Source: Flagellimonas onchidii
GTDB lineage: Bacteria; Bacteroidota; Bacteroidia; Flavobacteriales; Flavobacteriaceae
NCBI RefSeq assembly: GCF_004804315.1
Contig: NZ_SRXX01000004.1
Location: 186,001 to 250,000 of the forward strand
DNA: 64,000 nt
Direction of reading: 5' to 3'
Below the pieces are notes generated by a model. The model was not told where the DNA came from. It worked only from the letters and a program-made list of their open reading frames with translations, and searched no databases. The position numbers were made by a program, and so were the translations under genes. How positions within the stretch are numbered: position 1 is the stretch's first letter; each line of letters opens with the position of its first letter. Below are positions 7,110 through 15,664 of this stretch, piece by piece.

Positions 7110-8296
7110 AAAAACTAGTACTGGCCTATAGCGGTGGATTAGACACTTCATATTGCGCAAAACATCTTTCAAAAGAGGAAGGCTATGAGGTGCATGCGGT
7201 AAGTGTGAACACTGGTGGGTTTACCCAGGAAGAAATCAAGGAAATTGAGCAGAAAGCCATCGAACTTGGAGCTACGTCCTACACCTCCTTGGATGCGGTG
7301 TCCACCTTTTACGAAAAAGTGGTCAAATATCTCATCTTCGGAAATGTGCTCAGAAACAACACCTATCCACTATCGGTAAGTGCGGAGCGAATTGTACAAG
7401 CCGTTGAAATCGTCAATTACGCCAAAAAAATAGGAGCCAAATACATCGCCCACGGCTCCACAGGCGCTGGGAATGACCAGGTGCGGTTCGACATGATTTT
7501 TCAGACCATCGCTCCCGAAATTGAGATTATCACTCCTATTAGGGACAACAAATTATCCAGAGAAGCTGAAATAGAATATCTCCAGCAAAATGGAGTGGAT
7601 TACCCATGGGAGAAAGCCAAATATTCCGTTAACAGAGGCCTTTGGGGTACCTCGGTAGGTGGAGATGAGACTTTGACCTCTCATTTGCCACTGCCAGAAA
7701 CTGCCTATCCTAGTCAATTGGAAAAGCAAAGTTCCAAGCAACTCAAATTGACTTTCAACAAAGGAGAATTGGTTGCTGTTGATGGAGAAACTGGAAATCC
7801 TGTAGACAATATTGAAAAATTGGAGGATATCGCATCCAAATATGCCATTGGCAGGGACATCCATGTGGGTGATACCATCATCGGTATAAAAGGAAGGGTT
7901 GGTTTTGAAGCGGCGGCTCCCCTTATCATCATAAAAGCGCACCATTTGTTGGAAAAGCACACCTTAAGCAAATGGCAACAATATCAAAAGGAGCAAATGG
8001 CCAACTTTTATGGGATGCTATTGCATGAAGGAAACTATCTGGATGAAGTGATGCGAAATATTGAAGCGTTTTTGGCCGATACCCAAAAGAACGTTTCTGG
8101 AGATGTTTTTGTGACTCTTCACCCTTATCGATTTGATTTGGACGGGGTTTCCTCTCCACACGATTTAATGAATGCTTCCTTCGGAAGTTATGGTGAGATG
8201 AACAAAGGCTGGACCGCGGATGATGCCAAAGGATTTATTAAAATTCTGTCCAACCCAGGAAAAATTGCGAACCACGTAAACCAAAATCATGATTAA
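7106..8296 (+). CDS. argG: Argininosuccinate synthase
   Basis: A 396-residue cytoplasmic enzyme that joins citrulline and aspartate with ATP to give argininosuccinate. The N-type ATP pyrophosphatase loop LAYSGGLDTSYC is at residues 5-16. The citrulline/aspartate segment includes IAHGSTGAGNDQVRFD (about residues 113-128), and the WGTSVGGDE stretch follows near residue 180. Length and order match the family. It overlaps the GNAT gene by 4 bp and argC by 8 bp, so translation is probably coupled. The leader ORF at 6325 would control it with the rest of the operon. No unusual feature is seen. Confidence 0.97.
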   Translation: MKKLVLAYSGGLDTSYCAKHLSKEEGYEVHAVSVNTGGFTQEEIKEIEQKAIELGATSYTSLDAVSTFYEKVVKYLIFGNVLRNNTYPLSVSAERIVQAVEIVNYAKKIGAKYIAHGSTGAGNDQVRFDMIFQTIAPEIEIITPIRDNKLSREAEIEYLQQNGVDYPWEKAKYSVNRGLWGTSVGGDETLTSHLPLPETAYPSQLEKQSSKQLKLTFNKGELVAVDGETGNPVDNIEKLEDIASKYAIGRDIHVGDTIIGIKGRVGFEAAAPLIIIKAHHLLEKHTLSKWQQYQKEQMANFYGMLLHEGNYLDEVMRNIEAFLADTQKNVSGDVFVTLHPYRFDLDGVSSPHDLMNASFGSYGEMNKGWTADDAKGFIKILSNPGKIANHVNQNHD

Positions 8297-9263
8297 AGTT
8301 GGTATTATTGGAGGGTCTGGTTATACAGGAGGTGAATTGATTCGATTACTCCTCAACCATCCTGATGCAGAAATTGATTTTGTTTTCAGTACTACTAGAG
8401 CTGGAAAACCAATTACCTCTGCCCATGCGGATTTGTTGGGCGTAACCAGTTTGGAATTTACTGGCAAGGTAAATCCTAGTGTAGATGTGGTTTTCTTGTG
8501 CTTGGGTCATGGCAATTCGTCAAAATTTTTGAAAGAAAATGACTTTGATTCCAAAACCAAGATTGTAGATCTAAGCAACGAGTTTAGATTAAAAGCCGAT
8601 GCTACTTTTCAAGGAAAAACATTTGTCTATGGTCTTCCAGAATTGTACAAAGAAAATATCGTGTCGGCAGACAATATTGCAAATCCTGGATGCTTTGCCA
8701 CTACCATTCAATTGGGGTTACTTCCTTTGGCAAAAGCAGACTTGTTGCAAAACCAAGTGCACGTCAACGCCGTGACTGGTAGCACGGGAGCAGGGGTTGG
8801 ACTTTCCTCGACCTCACATTTTAGCTGGCGAAATAATAACGTTTCATGGTACAAACCCTTTACCCATCAACATTTGGGTGAAATTGGGGAAAGTCTGGAT
8901 TCCTTTGGAAACAAATCAGGAAAATTGTTCTTCTTGCCTAACCGGGGGAATTTTACGAGAGGTATTTTAGCAACCAGTTATACCGAATTTGATGGTAGCC
9001 TGGAAGACGCGCAACAATTGTATCAAGATTTTTATAAAAATGATGTCTTTACCCACGTTTCGGATGAACCCATTCACTTAAAACAAGTGGTAAACACCAA
9101 CCAATGCCATGTGCATTTGCACAAACACGAGGATACTTTATTGGTGACTTCGGCCATTGACAACTTATTAAAAGGAGCTTCCGGGCAGGCGGTCCAAAAC
9201 ATGAATTTGATGTTTGGATTGGAAGAAACACAAGGATTACAACTAAAAGCAGGAGTGTTTTAA
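8289..9263 (+). CDS. argC: N-acetyl(succinyl)-gamma-glutamyl-phosphate reductase
   Basis: A 324-residue NADPH-dependent reductase that converts N-acylglutamyl phosphate to the semialdehyde. The Rossmann motif GIIGGSGYTGGELIRLL is at residues 5-21. The catalytic Cys lies in NPGCFATTIQLGLLPL (about residue 134), and the substrate-binding SxGAGVG-type segment SGxTGAGVGLS follows. It starts inside the argG 3' end (8-bp overlap) and is separated from proC by 11 bp. Length fits the short-chain class of ArgC. Acyl specificity (acetyl versus succinyl) is not readable from the sequence. Confidence 0.96.
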   Translation: MIKVGIIGGSGYTGGELIRLLLNHPDAEIDFVFSTTRAGKPITSAHADLLGVTSLEFTGKVNPSVDVVFLCLGHGNSSKFLKENDFDSKTKIVDLSNEFRLKADATFQGKTFVYGLPELYKENIVSADNIANPGCFATTIQLGLLPLAKADLLQNQVHVNAVTGSTGAGVGLSSTSHFSWRNNNVSWYKPFTHQHLGEIGESLDSFGNKSGKLFFLPNRGNFTRGILATSYTEFDGSLEDAQQLYQDFYKNDVFTHVSDEPIHLKQVVNTNQCHVHLHKHEDTLLVTSAIDNLLKGASGQAVQNMNLMFGLEETQGLQLKAGVF

Positions 9264-9274
9264 AAAAATAACAG

Positions 9275-10069
9275 ATGAAAATAACAATCATAGGAGCGGG
9301 AAATTTGGGATTGTCCATAGCAAAAGGTGTTTTACACAGCAATGGAGCCACAACCATGTACCTGACCAAAAGAAACACGTCGGAAATCAAGGAATTTGAA
9401 AAGTATGGCAACGTAACCGTTACATCGGATAACAAAGAGGCTATCCAAAATTCAGATACTTTGATTTTTGCGGTGCAGCCAGGGCATTTCGGTTCCATTT
9501 TGGAAGAAGTAAAAGACCTTTTGACCGAAAACCATGTGATCATCAGTACCATAACTGGTTTCAGTATTTCAAAAATTGAAGAAATCATCGGTTCGGATAA
9601 ATATATCATCCGAAGTATGCCTAATACAGCCATTTCGGTAGGAAATTCCATGACCTGCATTTGTAGCAATGAATTGGGCAAAAAACGAATTGATTTGGCC
9701 AAAGCTATTTTCAACAGAATGGGGCATACCTTGGAAATTCCAGAAGAACAAATGCAGGCGGCAACAGTAATTTGCGCCAGTGGGATTGCCTTCTGGATGC
9801 GCTTAATTCGAGCTACAACGCAAGGAGCCATTCAACTTGGATTTGACGCCAAAGAAGCCCAAGAATTGGCCATGCATACCTGTAATGGAGCCGCTAGTCT
9901 ATTGATTGAGTCCGGAAACCATCCGGAAGAGGAAATCGACCGTGTGACCACACCCAAAGGATGCACCATAGAGGGATTGAACGAAATGGAACACCAAGGA
10001 TTAAGCTCGTCCCTAATAAGAGGTATTGTGACTTCTTTCGAAAAAATAAGTAAAATCAGAAAAGGATAA
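9275..10069 (+). CDS. proC: Pyrroline-5-carboxylate reductase
   Basis: A 264-residue NAD(P)H-dependent enzyme that makes proline from pyrroline-5-carboxylate. The N-terminal Rossmann motif ITIIGAGNLGLSIAKGVL is at residues 3-20. The dimerisation/active-site segment with VTTPKGCTIEGL near the C-terminus corresponds to the conserved T-x-P-G-G-T-T motif, here altered to TPKGCT. Its place inside an arginine operon, before proA and proB, shows that proline and arginine synthesis are co-transcribed in this organism. ATG at 9275. The PKGC variant differs from the textbook PGGT but is compatible with the fold. Confidence 0.93.
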   Translation: MKITIIGAGNLGLSIAKGVLHSNGATTMYLTKRNTSEIKEFEKYGNVTVTSDNKEAIQNSDTLIFAVQPGHFGSILEEVKDLLTENHVIISTITGFSISKIEEIIGSDKYIIRSMPNTAISVGNSMTCICSNELGKKRIDLAKAIFNRMGHTLEIPEEQMQAATVICASGIAFWMRLIRATTQGAIQLGFDAKEAQELAMHTCNGAASLLIESGNHPEEEIDRVTTPKGCTIEGLNEMEHQGLSSSLIRGIVTSFEKISKIRKG

Positions 10070-10103
10070 GCTCGTGGCAGTTATCGAAACAACACATAAA
10101 ACT

Positions 10104-11231
10104 ATGAAACTATTCGATGTATATCCGTTGTACAATGTAACCCCGGTTTCCGCCAAAGGAATAGAAGTCACAGACGACAAAGGGACCACTTATCTCGATT
10201 TTTACGGAGGCCATGCGGTAATTTCCATTGGGCATTCCCATCCCCATTACGTAAACCGACTTAAAGAGCAATTGGATAAGATTGGATTTTATAGTAATTC
10301 CATCCAAAATCCGTTGCAGCATCAATTGGCGGAAAAGCTTGGGAAACTTTCCAATTGCGAGGATTATTACCTTTTCATGTGCAATTCAGGAGCGGAAGCC
10401 AACGAAAATGCTTTAAAATTGGCATCGTTCCATACCGGTAAATCCAAGGTCATTGCCTTTAAAAATGGTTTTCATGGAAGGACTTCAGCTGCTGTAGCCA
10501 CGACGGACAATCCATCGATAAATGCTCCTATCAATCTACAGCAAGAGGTTACTTTTTTACCGTTGAATGATTTTGAGGCTTTTGAAAGTGCCATTCAATC
10601 CGATGACTATTGCGCCGTAATCCTAGAAACCATTCAAGGTATTGGCGGTTTGGACGAACCTACGACCGAGTTTATCCAGTTTATAGCTGAAAAATCCAAA
10701 GCAAAAGAAATAGTCTTCATTGCGGATGAAATTCAATGCGGATTTGGGAGAAGTGGAAAGTTCTTTGCTTTTCAACATCATAATATTCAACCCGATATCA
10801 TTTCCATGGCCAAGGGTATGGGGAATGGCTTTCCTGTGGGGGGTATTTTGATTCATGAATCCTTTAAGGCATCTTATGGTCTTTTAGGAACCACCTTTGG
10901 TGGTAACCATCTGGCCTGTGCTGCAACCTTGGCAGTTCTTGAAGTTCTGGAAAATGAAAACCTACTCTCCAATGCGGATGAATTAGGAAGTTATTTCAAA
11001 GAAAAGGCAGCAGAGATTCCACAAGTAAAACAAATCAAAGGAAGAGGACTAATGTTAGGGCTTGAATTTGATTTTGAAGTGGCCAAACTGCGAAAAAAAT
11101 TGATTTTCAATCAAAAACTGTTCACAGGAGGAGCCAAAGACAAACATGTACTTCGAATTCTTCCCGCGTTGAATATCACAAAACAACATATCGACCTATT
11201 TTTTGAAGCACTTAAAGCAGAATTACAATGA
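10104..11231 (+). CDS. argD: Acetyl(succinyl)ornithine aminotransferase
   Basis: A class III PLP aminotransferase of 375 residues from the ATG at 10104 (MKLFDVYPLYNVTP, the usual N-terminus). A GTG at 10074, 4 bp after the proC stop, would add ten residues. Visible features are the PLP-phosphate loop MCNSGAEANENALKLA, the aspartate in FIADEIQCGFGRSG, and the Schiff-base lysine in ISMAKGMGNGFPVGG. It transaminates N-acylglutamate semialdehyde to N-acylornithine, and the 4-aminobutyrate or ornithine aminotransferase groups are less likely given the operon. It overlaps proA by 4 bp (ATGA). Confidence 0.95.
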   Translation: MKLFDVYPLYNVTPVSAKGIEVTDDKGTTYLDFYGGHAVISIGHSHPHYVNRLKEQLDKIGFYSNSIQNPLQHQLAEKLGKLSNCEDYYLFMCNSGAEANENALKLASFHTGKSKVIAFKNGFHGRTSAAVATTDNPSINAPINLQQEVTFLPLNDFEAFESAIQSDDYCAVILETIQGIGGLDEPTTEFIQFIAEKSKAKEIVFIADEIQCGFGRSGKFFAFQHHNIQPDIISMAKGMGNGFPVGGILIHESFKASYGLLGTTFGGNHLACAATLAVLEVLENENLLSNADELGSYFKEKAAEIPQVKQIKGRGLMLGLEFDFEVAKLRKKLIFNQKLFTGGAKDKHVLRILPALNITKQHIDLFFEALKAELQ

Positions 11232-12424
11232 GTTTGATATTATCCTTAGAAAAGCGAAACGCCGTTTTGACCACTATGTCAGAATTGGTAAAGTTGGAAC
11301 AATCCAAAGTTCTGGGAGCCAATAAAAAAGACCTTGACGGTTATTCAGGAGAAGATTTGGCCATGGGTGATCGGCTAAAAGTAGATGCCTCTAAAATAGA
11401 TGGCATGGTACTATCACTTCAACAACTGGCATCCCAGCAAGATCCTTTAGGCGTGGAGCGTTTTCAGTTTACCCATGAAAATGGCATCCATATCAGCAAT
11501 AAAACAGCTCCTTTCGGAACCATTTTAATCATTTACGAATCTAGACCCGATGTGACCATTGAAGCAGCTGGCATTGCGTTCAAATCAGGAAATAAAATCT
11601 TGCTCAAAGGAGGAAAGGAGTCACTCAACAGTAATTTAGTTCTGGTTCAATTGTGGCACAAAGCATTGGAAGAACATGATTGTTCAACGGATTGGGTCTC
11701 ATACTTAGAATTTGACAGAGCACGGACACAGAGCTTTTTGGAGAATCCTTCACAAAAAATTGACCTAATAGTTCCCCGAGGAGGTGAAAAACTGATTGCT
11801 TTTGTAAAACAACACGCTACTTGCCCCGTAATCGTGAGTGGTAGAGGGAACAACTTCTTATTTGTGGATTCTGAGGCAGATCTAGAAATCGCATTGGATG
11901 TCATCCTAAACGCAAAAACCACTAAAATATCGGCCTGTAATGCTTTGGACAAAGTACTCGTTGCTGCTGATCTTCCTCGAAAACAGGAATTTTTACTGCA
12001 GTTGGCCCAACAACTTCAAAAAAGTAACGTACAAATCCATACCGATAAATCTTTGTCAAGTCTTTCAAAAACCAAGGAAATAGAGGATGATTCCATCTGG
12101 TATGAGGAATTTTTGGATTATAAAATTGTACTTGGGCAAGTCACAGATTTAGAAGAAGCCATCACCAAAATAAACACATATAGTGGAGGGCATTCTGCGG
12201 CTATTATTACAGCAAATAACGAAAAAGCTAAAGCATTTATGCAATCCGTAGACTCTGCGGCTGTTTACCATAATGCCTCTACCCGATTTACCGATGGAGG
12301 TCAGTTTGGGTTAGGCGGAGAACTTGCTATTAGCACGGATAAATTGCACCAGAGAGGCCCTATCGGGCTTCAGCATTTGGTAAGCAACAAGTGGTACATT
12401 ACAGGCAATGGCCAAACCAGATAA
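11228..12424 (+). CDS. proA: Gamma-glutamyl phosphate reductase
   Basis: A 398-residue member of the aldehyde dehydrogenase superfamily that reduces glutamyl-5-phosphate to the semialdehyde in proline synthesis. It shows ESRPDVTIEAAGIAFKSGN (about residues 100-118), the DLIVPRGGEKLIAFV segment, and the catalytic cysteine in KISACNALDKVLV (about residue 238). The C-terminal TRFTDGGQFGLGGELAIST is the conserved family end. It is translationally coupled to argD (4-bp overlap), and proB follows directly, the usual partner with which it channels its unstable substrate. Confidence 0.95.
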   Translation: MSLILSLEKRNAVLTTMSELVKLEQSKVLGANKKDLDGYSGEDLAMGDRLKVDASKIDGMVLSLQQLASQQDPLGVERFQFTHENGIHISNKTAPFGTILIIYESRPDVTIEAAGIAFKSGNKILLKGGKESLNSNLVLVQLWHKALEEHDCSTDWVSYLEFDRARTQSFLENPSQKIDLIVPRGGEKLIAFVKQHATCPVIVSGRGNNFLFVDSEADLEIALDVILNAKTTKISACNALDKVLVAADLPRKQEFLLQLAQQLQKSNVQIHTDKSLSSLSKTKEIEDDSIWYEEFLDYKIVLGQVTDLEEAITKINTYSGGHSAAIITANNEKAKAFMQSVDSAAVYHNASTRFTDGGQFGLGGELAISTDKLHQRGPIGLQHLVSNKWYITGNGQTR

Positions 12425-12425
12425 G

Positions 12426-13190
12426 ATGAAAAAGAAACGAATACTGCTCAAAATAGGTTCAAATACCTTGACCAAGGAAACCAATCATATTTCCCGGGGC
12501 AAAGTGGAGGATATAGGTAGGCAAATCGCTCAACTTTCCTCTGATTACGAATTTATTATTGTGAGTTCGGGCGCTATTGCAGCAGCAAAGCAATTTGTAA
12601 AACTGGAACACACCGGTCCTGAAATCAACGTAAAGCAAGCTCTGGCAGCGATTGGTCAACCTCATTTAATGCGCATTTTCCAAGAAAGTTTTAGGGAATT
12701 GGGTTTGCTCACCTCACAATGTTTGTTATCCTATTCAGATTTTGAGAATTCGGACTCCAGAGTCAACATTAAAAACACCATTAATGTTTTGGTGGCCAAT
12801 AATTTTGTGCCCATTATTAATGAGAATGATACGGTAGCAACGGACGAAATCAAATTCGGTGATAATGATAAATTAGCAGCATTAACAGCTTCCCTTTTGG
12901 ACGCTGACTTATTATTGATTGCCACCAACACCAACGGAATCTACACCAAGGAATCATTGGAAAACAATCATCCCAAAACCATCGCAACCGTAAATGACCT
13001 TTCAAATCTGGTCAAAGAAATCGGTAATGGTAAATCCACGCACGGAACTGGGGGTATGCAATCTAAAATTGAGGCGGCTACCATAGCGCAAAAAGCCAGT
13101 ATTGAAACTTGGATTGTGAATGGTTTGAATGAGAATTTCATCCAAGATGCACTTCAAAATTCCATTAACTACACAAAAATCAAGTCATGA
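12426..13190 (+). CDS. proB: Glutamate 5-kinase, short form without PUA domain
   Basis: An amino-acid-kinase-fold enzyme that phosphorylates glutamate, the first step of proline synthesis. The ATG at 12426 (MKKKRILLKIGSNTLT), 1 bp after the proA stop, is the preferred start and gives 254 residues; an ATG at 12408 inside proA is possible. Motifs are LLKIGSNTL, IVSSGAIAAAK, NENDTVATDEIKFGDNDKLAA and GTGGMQSKIEAA. The C-terminal PUA domain of enterobacterial ProB is absent. In other lineages short forms are known, and loss of PUA alters proline feedback, so regulation here may rest on transcription or the ACT protein. Confidence 0.94.
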   Translation: MKKKRILLKIGSNTLTKETNHISRGKVEDIGRQIAQLSSDYEFIIVSSGAIAAAKQFVKLEHTGPEINVKQALAAIGQPHLMRIFQESFRELGLLTSQCLLSYSDFENSDSRVNIKNTINVLVANNFVPIINENDTVATDEIKFGDNDKLAALTASLLDADLLLIATNTNGIYTKESLENNHPKTIATVNDLSNLVKEIGNGKSTHGTGGMQSKIEAATIAQKASIETWIVNGLNENFIQDALQNSINYTKIKS

Positions 13191-14128
13191 AACATTACCT
13201 CTCCATAAATGATGTGGACAATCTGTCCGAATGGGTAGAAGAGGCCAGAGCGCTAAAAGCCGCGCCAAAAAAATTCAAAGCACTGGGTGAAGGGAAAACC
13301 ATTTGCCTTTTGTTTTTCAACAATTCGTTGCGAACACGATTGAGCACACAAAAAGCGGCCATGAATTTAGGAATGGACGTTATGGTCATGAATTTCGGTA
13401 GCGAAGGCTGGGCTTTGGAATATGGTGATGGAACTATCATGAATCAAGGTACTTCAGAACATATCAAAGAAGCCGCACAAGTGGTTTCCCAATTTTGTGA
13501 TGTCGTTGCCATTAGGGCATTTGCGAAACTGGAGGATAGAGCCAAAGATGAAGCCGAAGAAGTTTTGAACGGTTTTACCAAACATACTTCTATTCCCATT
13601 GTGAACATGGAAAGTTCCACCGCTCACCCCTTACAGGCATTGGCCGATGCTATAACCTTGGCAGAAAACAACTCCAAAAGCAAACCAAAGGTTGTTTTGT
13701 CTTGGGCGCCACACCCTAAAGCTTTGCCTCATGCTGTAGCAAACTCATTCGTTAAGATGATGCAATTGCAGGATGCCGATTTTGTTATCACAAATCCTGA
13801 AGGTTATGATTTAGACCCGGAAATTACCAAGGGATGCACCATTGAACATGATCAAGAAAAAGCGTTGGGGAATGCTGATTTTGTTTATGTGAAAAATTGG
13901 AGCAGTTACTCAGATTATGGAAAGGTTTTGAATCAAGATTCGAACTGGATGATGACAATTCAAAAACTGGGGAAGGCAAAATTTATGCACTGCCTTCCGG
14001 TGAGAAGAAATGTTGTGGTGGAAGATGCAATTTTGGATGGAAATCAATCCTTGGTTATTGAACAGGCAAACAACAGAACCTATACTGCACAAATTGTGCT
14101 GAAGAAAATCTTGGAAAACCTAAAATAG
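13187..14128 (+). CDS. argF': N-succinyl(acetyl)ornithine carbamoyltransferase (ArgF')
   Basis: A 313-residue transcarbamylase of the AOTCase/SOTCase branch, not ordinary OTCase. The carbamoyl-phosphate motif is FFNNSLRTRLST (residues 43-54) rather than STRTR, and the late motif is FMHCLPVRRN. It carbamoylates N-acylornithine. The residue aligned by eye with Glu92 of Xanthomonas AOTCase and Pro90 of Bacteroides fragilis SOTCase is Ser90 (context MNQGTSEHIKEA). Published swaps at that site show that small, non-acidic residues favour succinylornithine, so a succinyl pathway is inferred. It overlaps proB by 4 bp (ATGA). Confidence 0.92.
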   Translation: MKHYLSINDVDNLSEWVEEARALKAAPKKFKALGEGKTICLLFFNNSLRTRLSTQKAAMNLGMDVMVMNFGSEGWALEYGDGTIMNQGTSEHIKEAAQVVSQFCDVVAIRAFAKLEDRAKDEAEEVLNGFTKHTSIPIVNMESSTAHPLQALADAITLAENNSKSKPKVVLSWAPHPKALPHAVANSFVKMMQLQDADFVITNPEGYDLDPEITKGCTIEHDQEKALGNADFVYVKNWSSYSDYGKVLNQDSNWMMTIQKLGKAKFMHCLPVRRNVVVEDAILDGNQSLVIEQANNRTYTAQIVLKKILENLK

Positions 14129-14133
14129 CAGGT

Positions 14134-14883
14134 ATGGCAAAGTTAAAAGACAAAGTATGTATTGTTACCGGTGCCACCAGCGGCATGGGAAAGGGTATTG
14201 CCGAAATGTTACACGCCGAAGGAGCCAAATTGGTTCTATCCGGTCGTAATGAGGAAAGAGGAAATGACCTCAAAGCTAAACTTAAAGGTTCCGTATTTGT
14301 TCCCGGGGATGTGGCCCAACCCGAATACAATGAAAAACTGGTCAAAGCTGCTATAGATCAATTCGGAAAGTTGGACATCCTGTCCCTAAATGCTGGCATT
14401 CTTGGATTGGGAAATGTGGTTGAACTGTCGGTATCCTCTTGGCAAAACACTTTGGATATTAACTTAAGTTCCATCTTTTATATCTCAAAATATGCCATTC
14501 CGCATCTTCAAAAAGCAGAAGCAGGAAATATTTTGATTAATGCATCTATTGCGGCCTACAAGAGTTTTCCCAATCACCCCGTCTATTGCGCCACTAAAGG
14601 TGCCACTGTGGCCTTAATGAAGCAAATGGCAGTTGAATACGCTCCAAAGATTCGGGTCAATGCCATTTGCCCAGGACCTGTGGACACCCCTCTGATTTGG
14701 GATTCAGCCAAAGCTTTTGAAGACCCAGAAGCAGCTGTACAAAATGCCGCGGACGCCACTTTATTAAAAAGATTGGGTACTCCCGAAGATGTGGCCAAAT
14801 TGGCCCTTTTTCTTCTTTCGGATGACTCCTCTTGGATTACCGGAACAGCTATGACGATTGATGGTGGAATATTAAATGCGTGA
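14134..14883 (+). CDS. SDR-family oxidoreductase inside the arginine operon
   Basis: A 249-residue classical short-chain dehydrogenase. The NAD(P) motif TGATSGMGKG is at residues 10-19, the NAG motif in LSLNAGILG near residue 88, the catalytic Ser in INASIAAY, and YxxxK in VYCATKGA (about residues 150-157). It ends with the family's WITGTAMTIDGG. It starts 5 bp after argF' and overlaps argB by 8 bp, so it is a full operon member, yet no arginine or proline step needs it. Substrate unknown. It could be a housekeeping reductase captured by the operon or a semialdehyde/pyrroline scavenger. Confidence 0.9.
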   Translation: MAKLKDKVCIVTGATSGMGKGIAEMLHAEGAKLVLSGRNEERGNDLKAKLKGSVFVPGDVAQPEYNEKLVKAAIDQFGKLDILSLNAGILGLGNVVELSVSSWQNTLDINLSSIFYISKYAIPHLQKAEAGNILINASIAAYKSFPNHPVYCATKGATVALMKQMAVEYAPKIRVNAICPGPVDTPLIWDSAKAFEDPEAAVQNAADATLLKRLGTPEDVAKLALFLLSDDSSWITGTAMTIDGGILNA

Positions 14884-15664
14884 AATGAAACCAAAACTTT
14901 CTATAATAAAAATTGGCGGCAATGTCATAGAAAATCCAAAGAATCTTTCGCATACCCTTGAGCTGTTTTCCCAAATGGATGGACACAAAATATTGGTTCA
15001 TGGAGGTGGTAAAAAAGCCACAGAAGTTGGAAATAGGTTGGGCATTGAAGCCAAAATGACCAATGGTCGAAGAATCACGGATGCTAAAAGTTTAGATGTA
15101 GCCATTATGGTCTATGGAGGGCTTGTTAGCAAAAAAATCACTGCCCTGTTACAGGCACTCGGTTGTAACGCTTTAGGGATGAGCGGAGCTGATGCCAATG
15201 CCATCCACGCCCACAAAAGACCCATCAAAAAGGTGGATTTTGGCTGGGTTGGCGATGTTGATGGAGTAAATTCGGATGGAATCTCAAAATTGTTGCTTGC
15301 TGGGTTCACCCCTGTATTTTGTGCATTGACCCACGATGGCAATGGGCAATTGTTCAATACCAATGCAGATACAATTGCTTCAGAGTTGGCCATAGGAATG
15401 TCTACAGAATTCGAGACCACACTATATTACTGTTTTGAGAAAAAGGGTGTCCTCCGAGATGTTGAAGATGAAAATTCAGTAATTCAACATATCAACTCCG
15501 AGACCTACAAAGCGCTTTTAGATGAAGAGGTAATTGCCGATGGAATGCTGCCAAAAATGCACAATTGCTTTCATGCCCTGAATCATAATGTAAAACAAGT
15601 TTGTATCGGTGATAGTGATATGCTTCAAAAAACAAGCTCAAATTTTACGACCTTAACGCTATGA
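14876..15664 (+). CDS. argB: N-acetyl(succinyl)glutamate kinase
   Basis: A 262-residue amino-acid kinase that phosphorylates N-acylglutamate. Visible motifs are SIIKIGGNVIENP, ILVHGGGKKATEVG (about residues 42-55), and the ATP-binding end of the domain near VIADGMLPKMHNC. The ATG at 14876 overlaps the SDR gene by 8 bp; the in-frame ATG at 14885 (MKPKLSIIKIGG) begins 1 bp after that stop and is equally likely. No long N-terminal helix of the arginine-inhibited hexameric type is present, so feedback inhibition at this enzyme may be absent. argE follows with a 4-bp overlap. Confidence 0.95.
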   Translation: MREMKPKLSIIKIGGNVIENPKNLSHTLELFSQMDGHKILVHGGGKKATEVGNRLGIEAKMTNGRRITDAKSLDVAIMVYGGLVSKKITALLQALGCNALGMSGADANAIHAHKRPIKKVDFGWVGDVDGVNSDGISKLLLAGFTPVFCALTHDGNGQLFNTNADTIASELAIGMSTEFETTLYYCFEKKGVLRDVEDENSVIQHINSETYKALLDEEVIADGMLPKMHNCFHALNHNVKQVCIGDSDMLQKTSSNFTTLTL

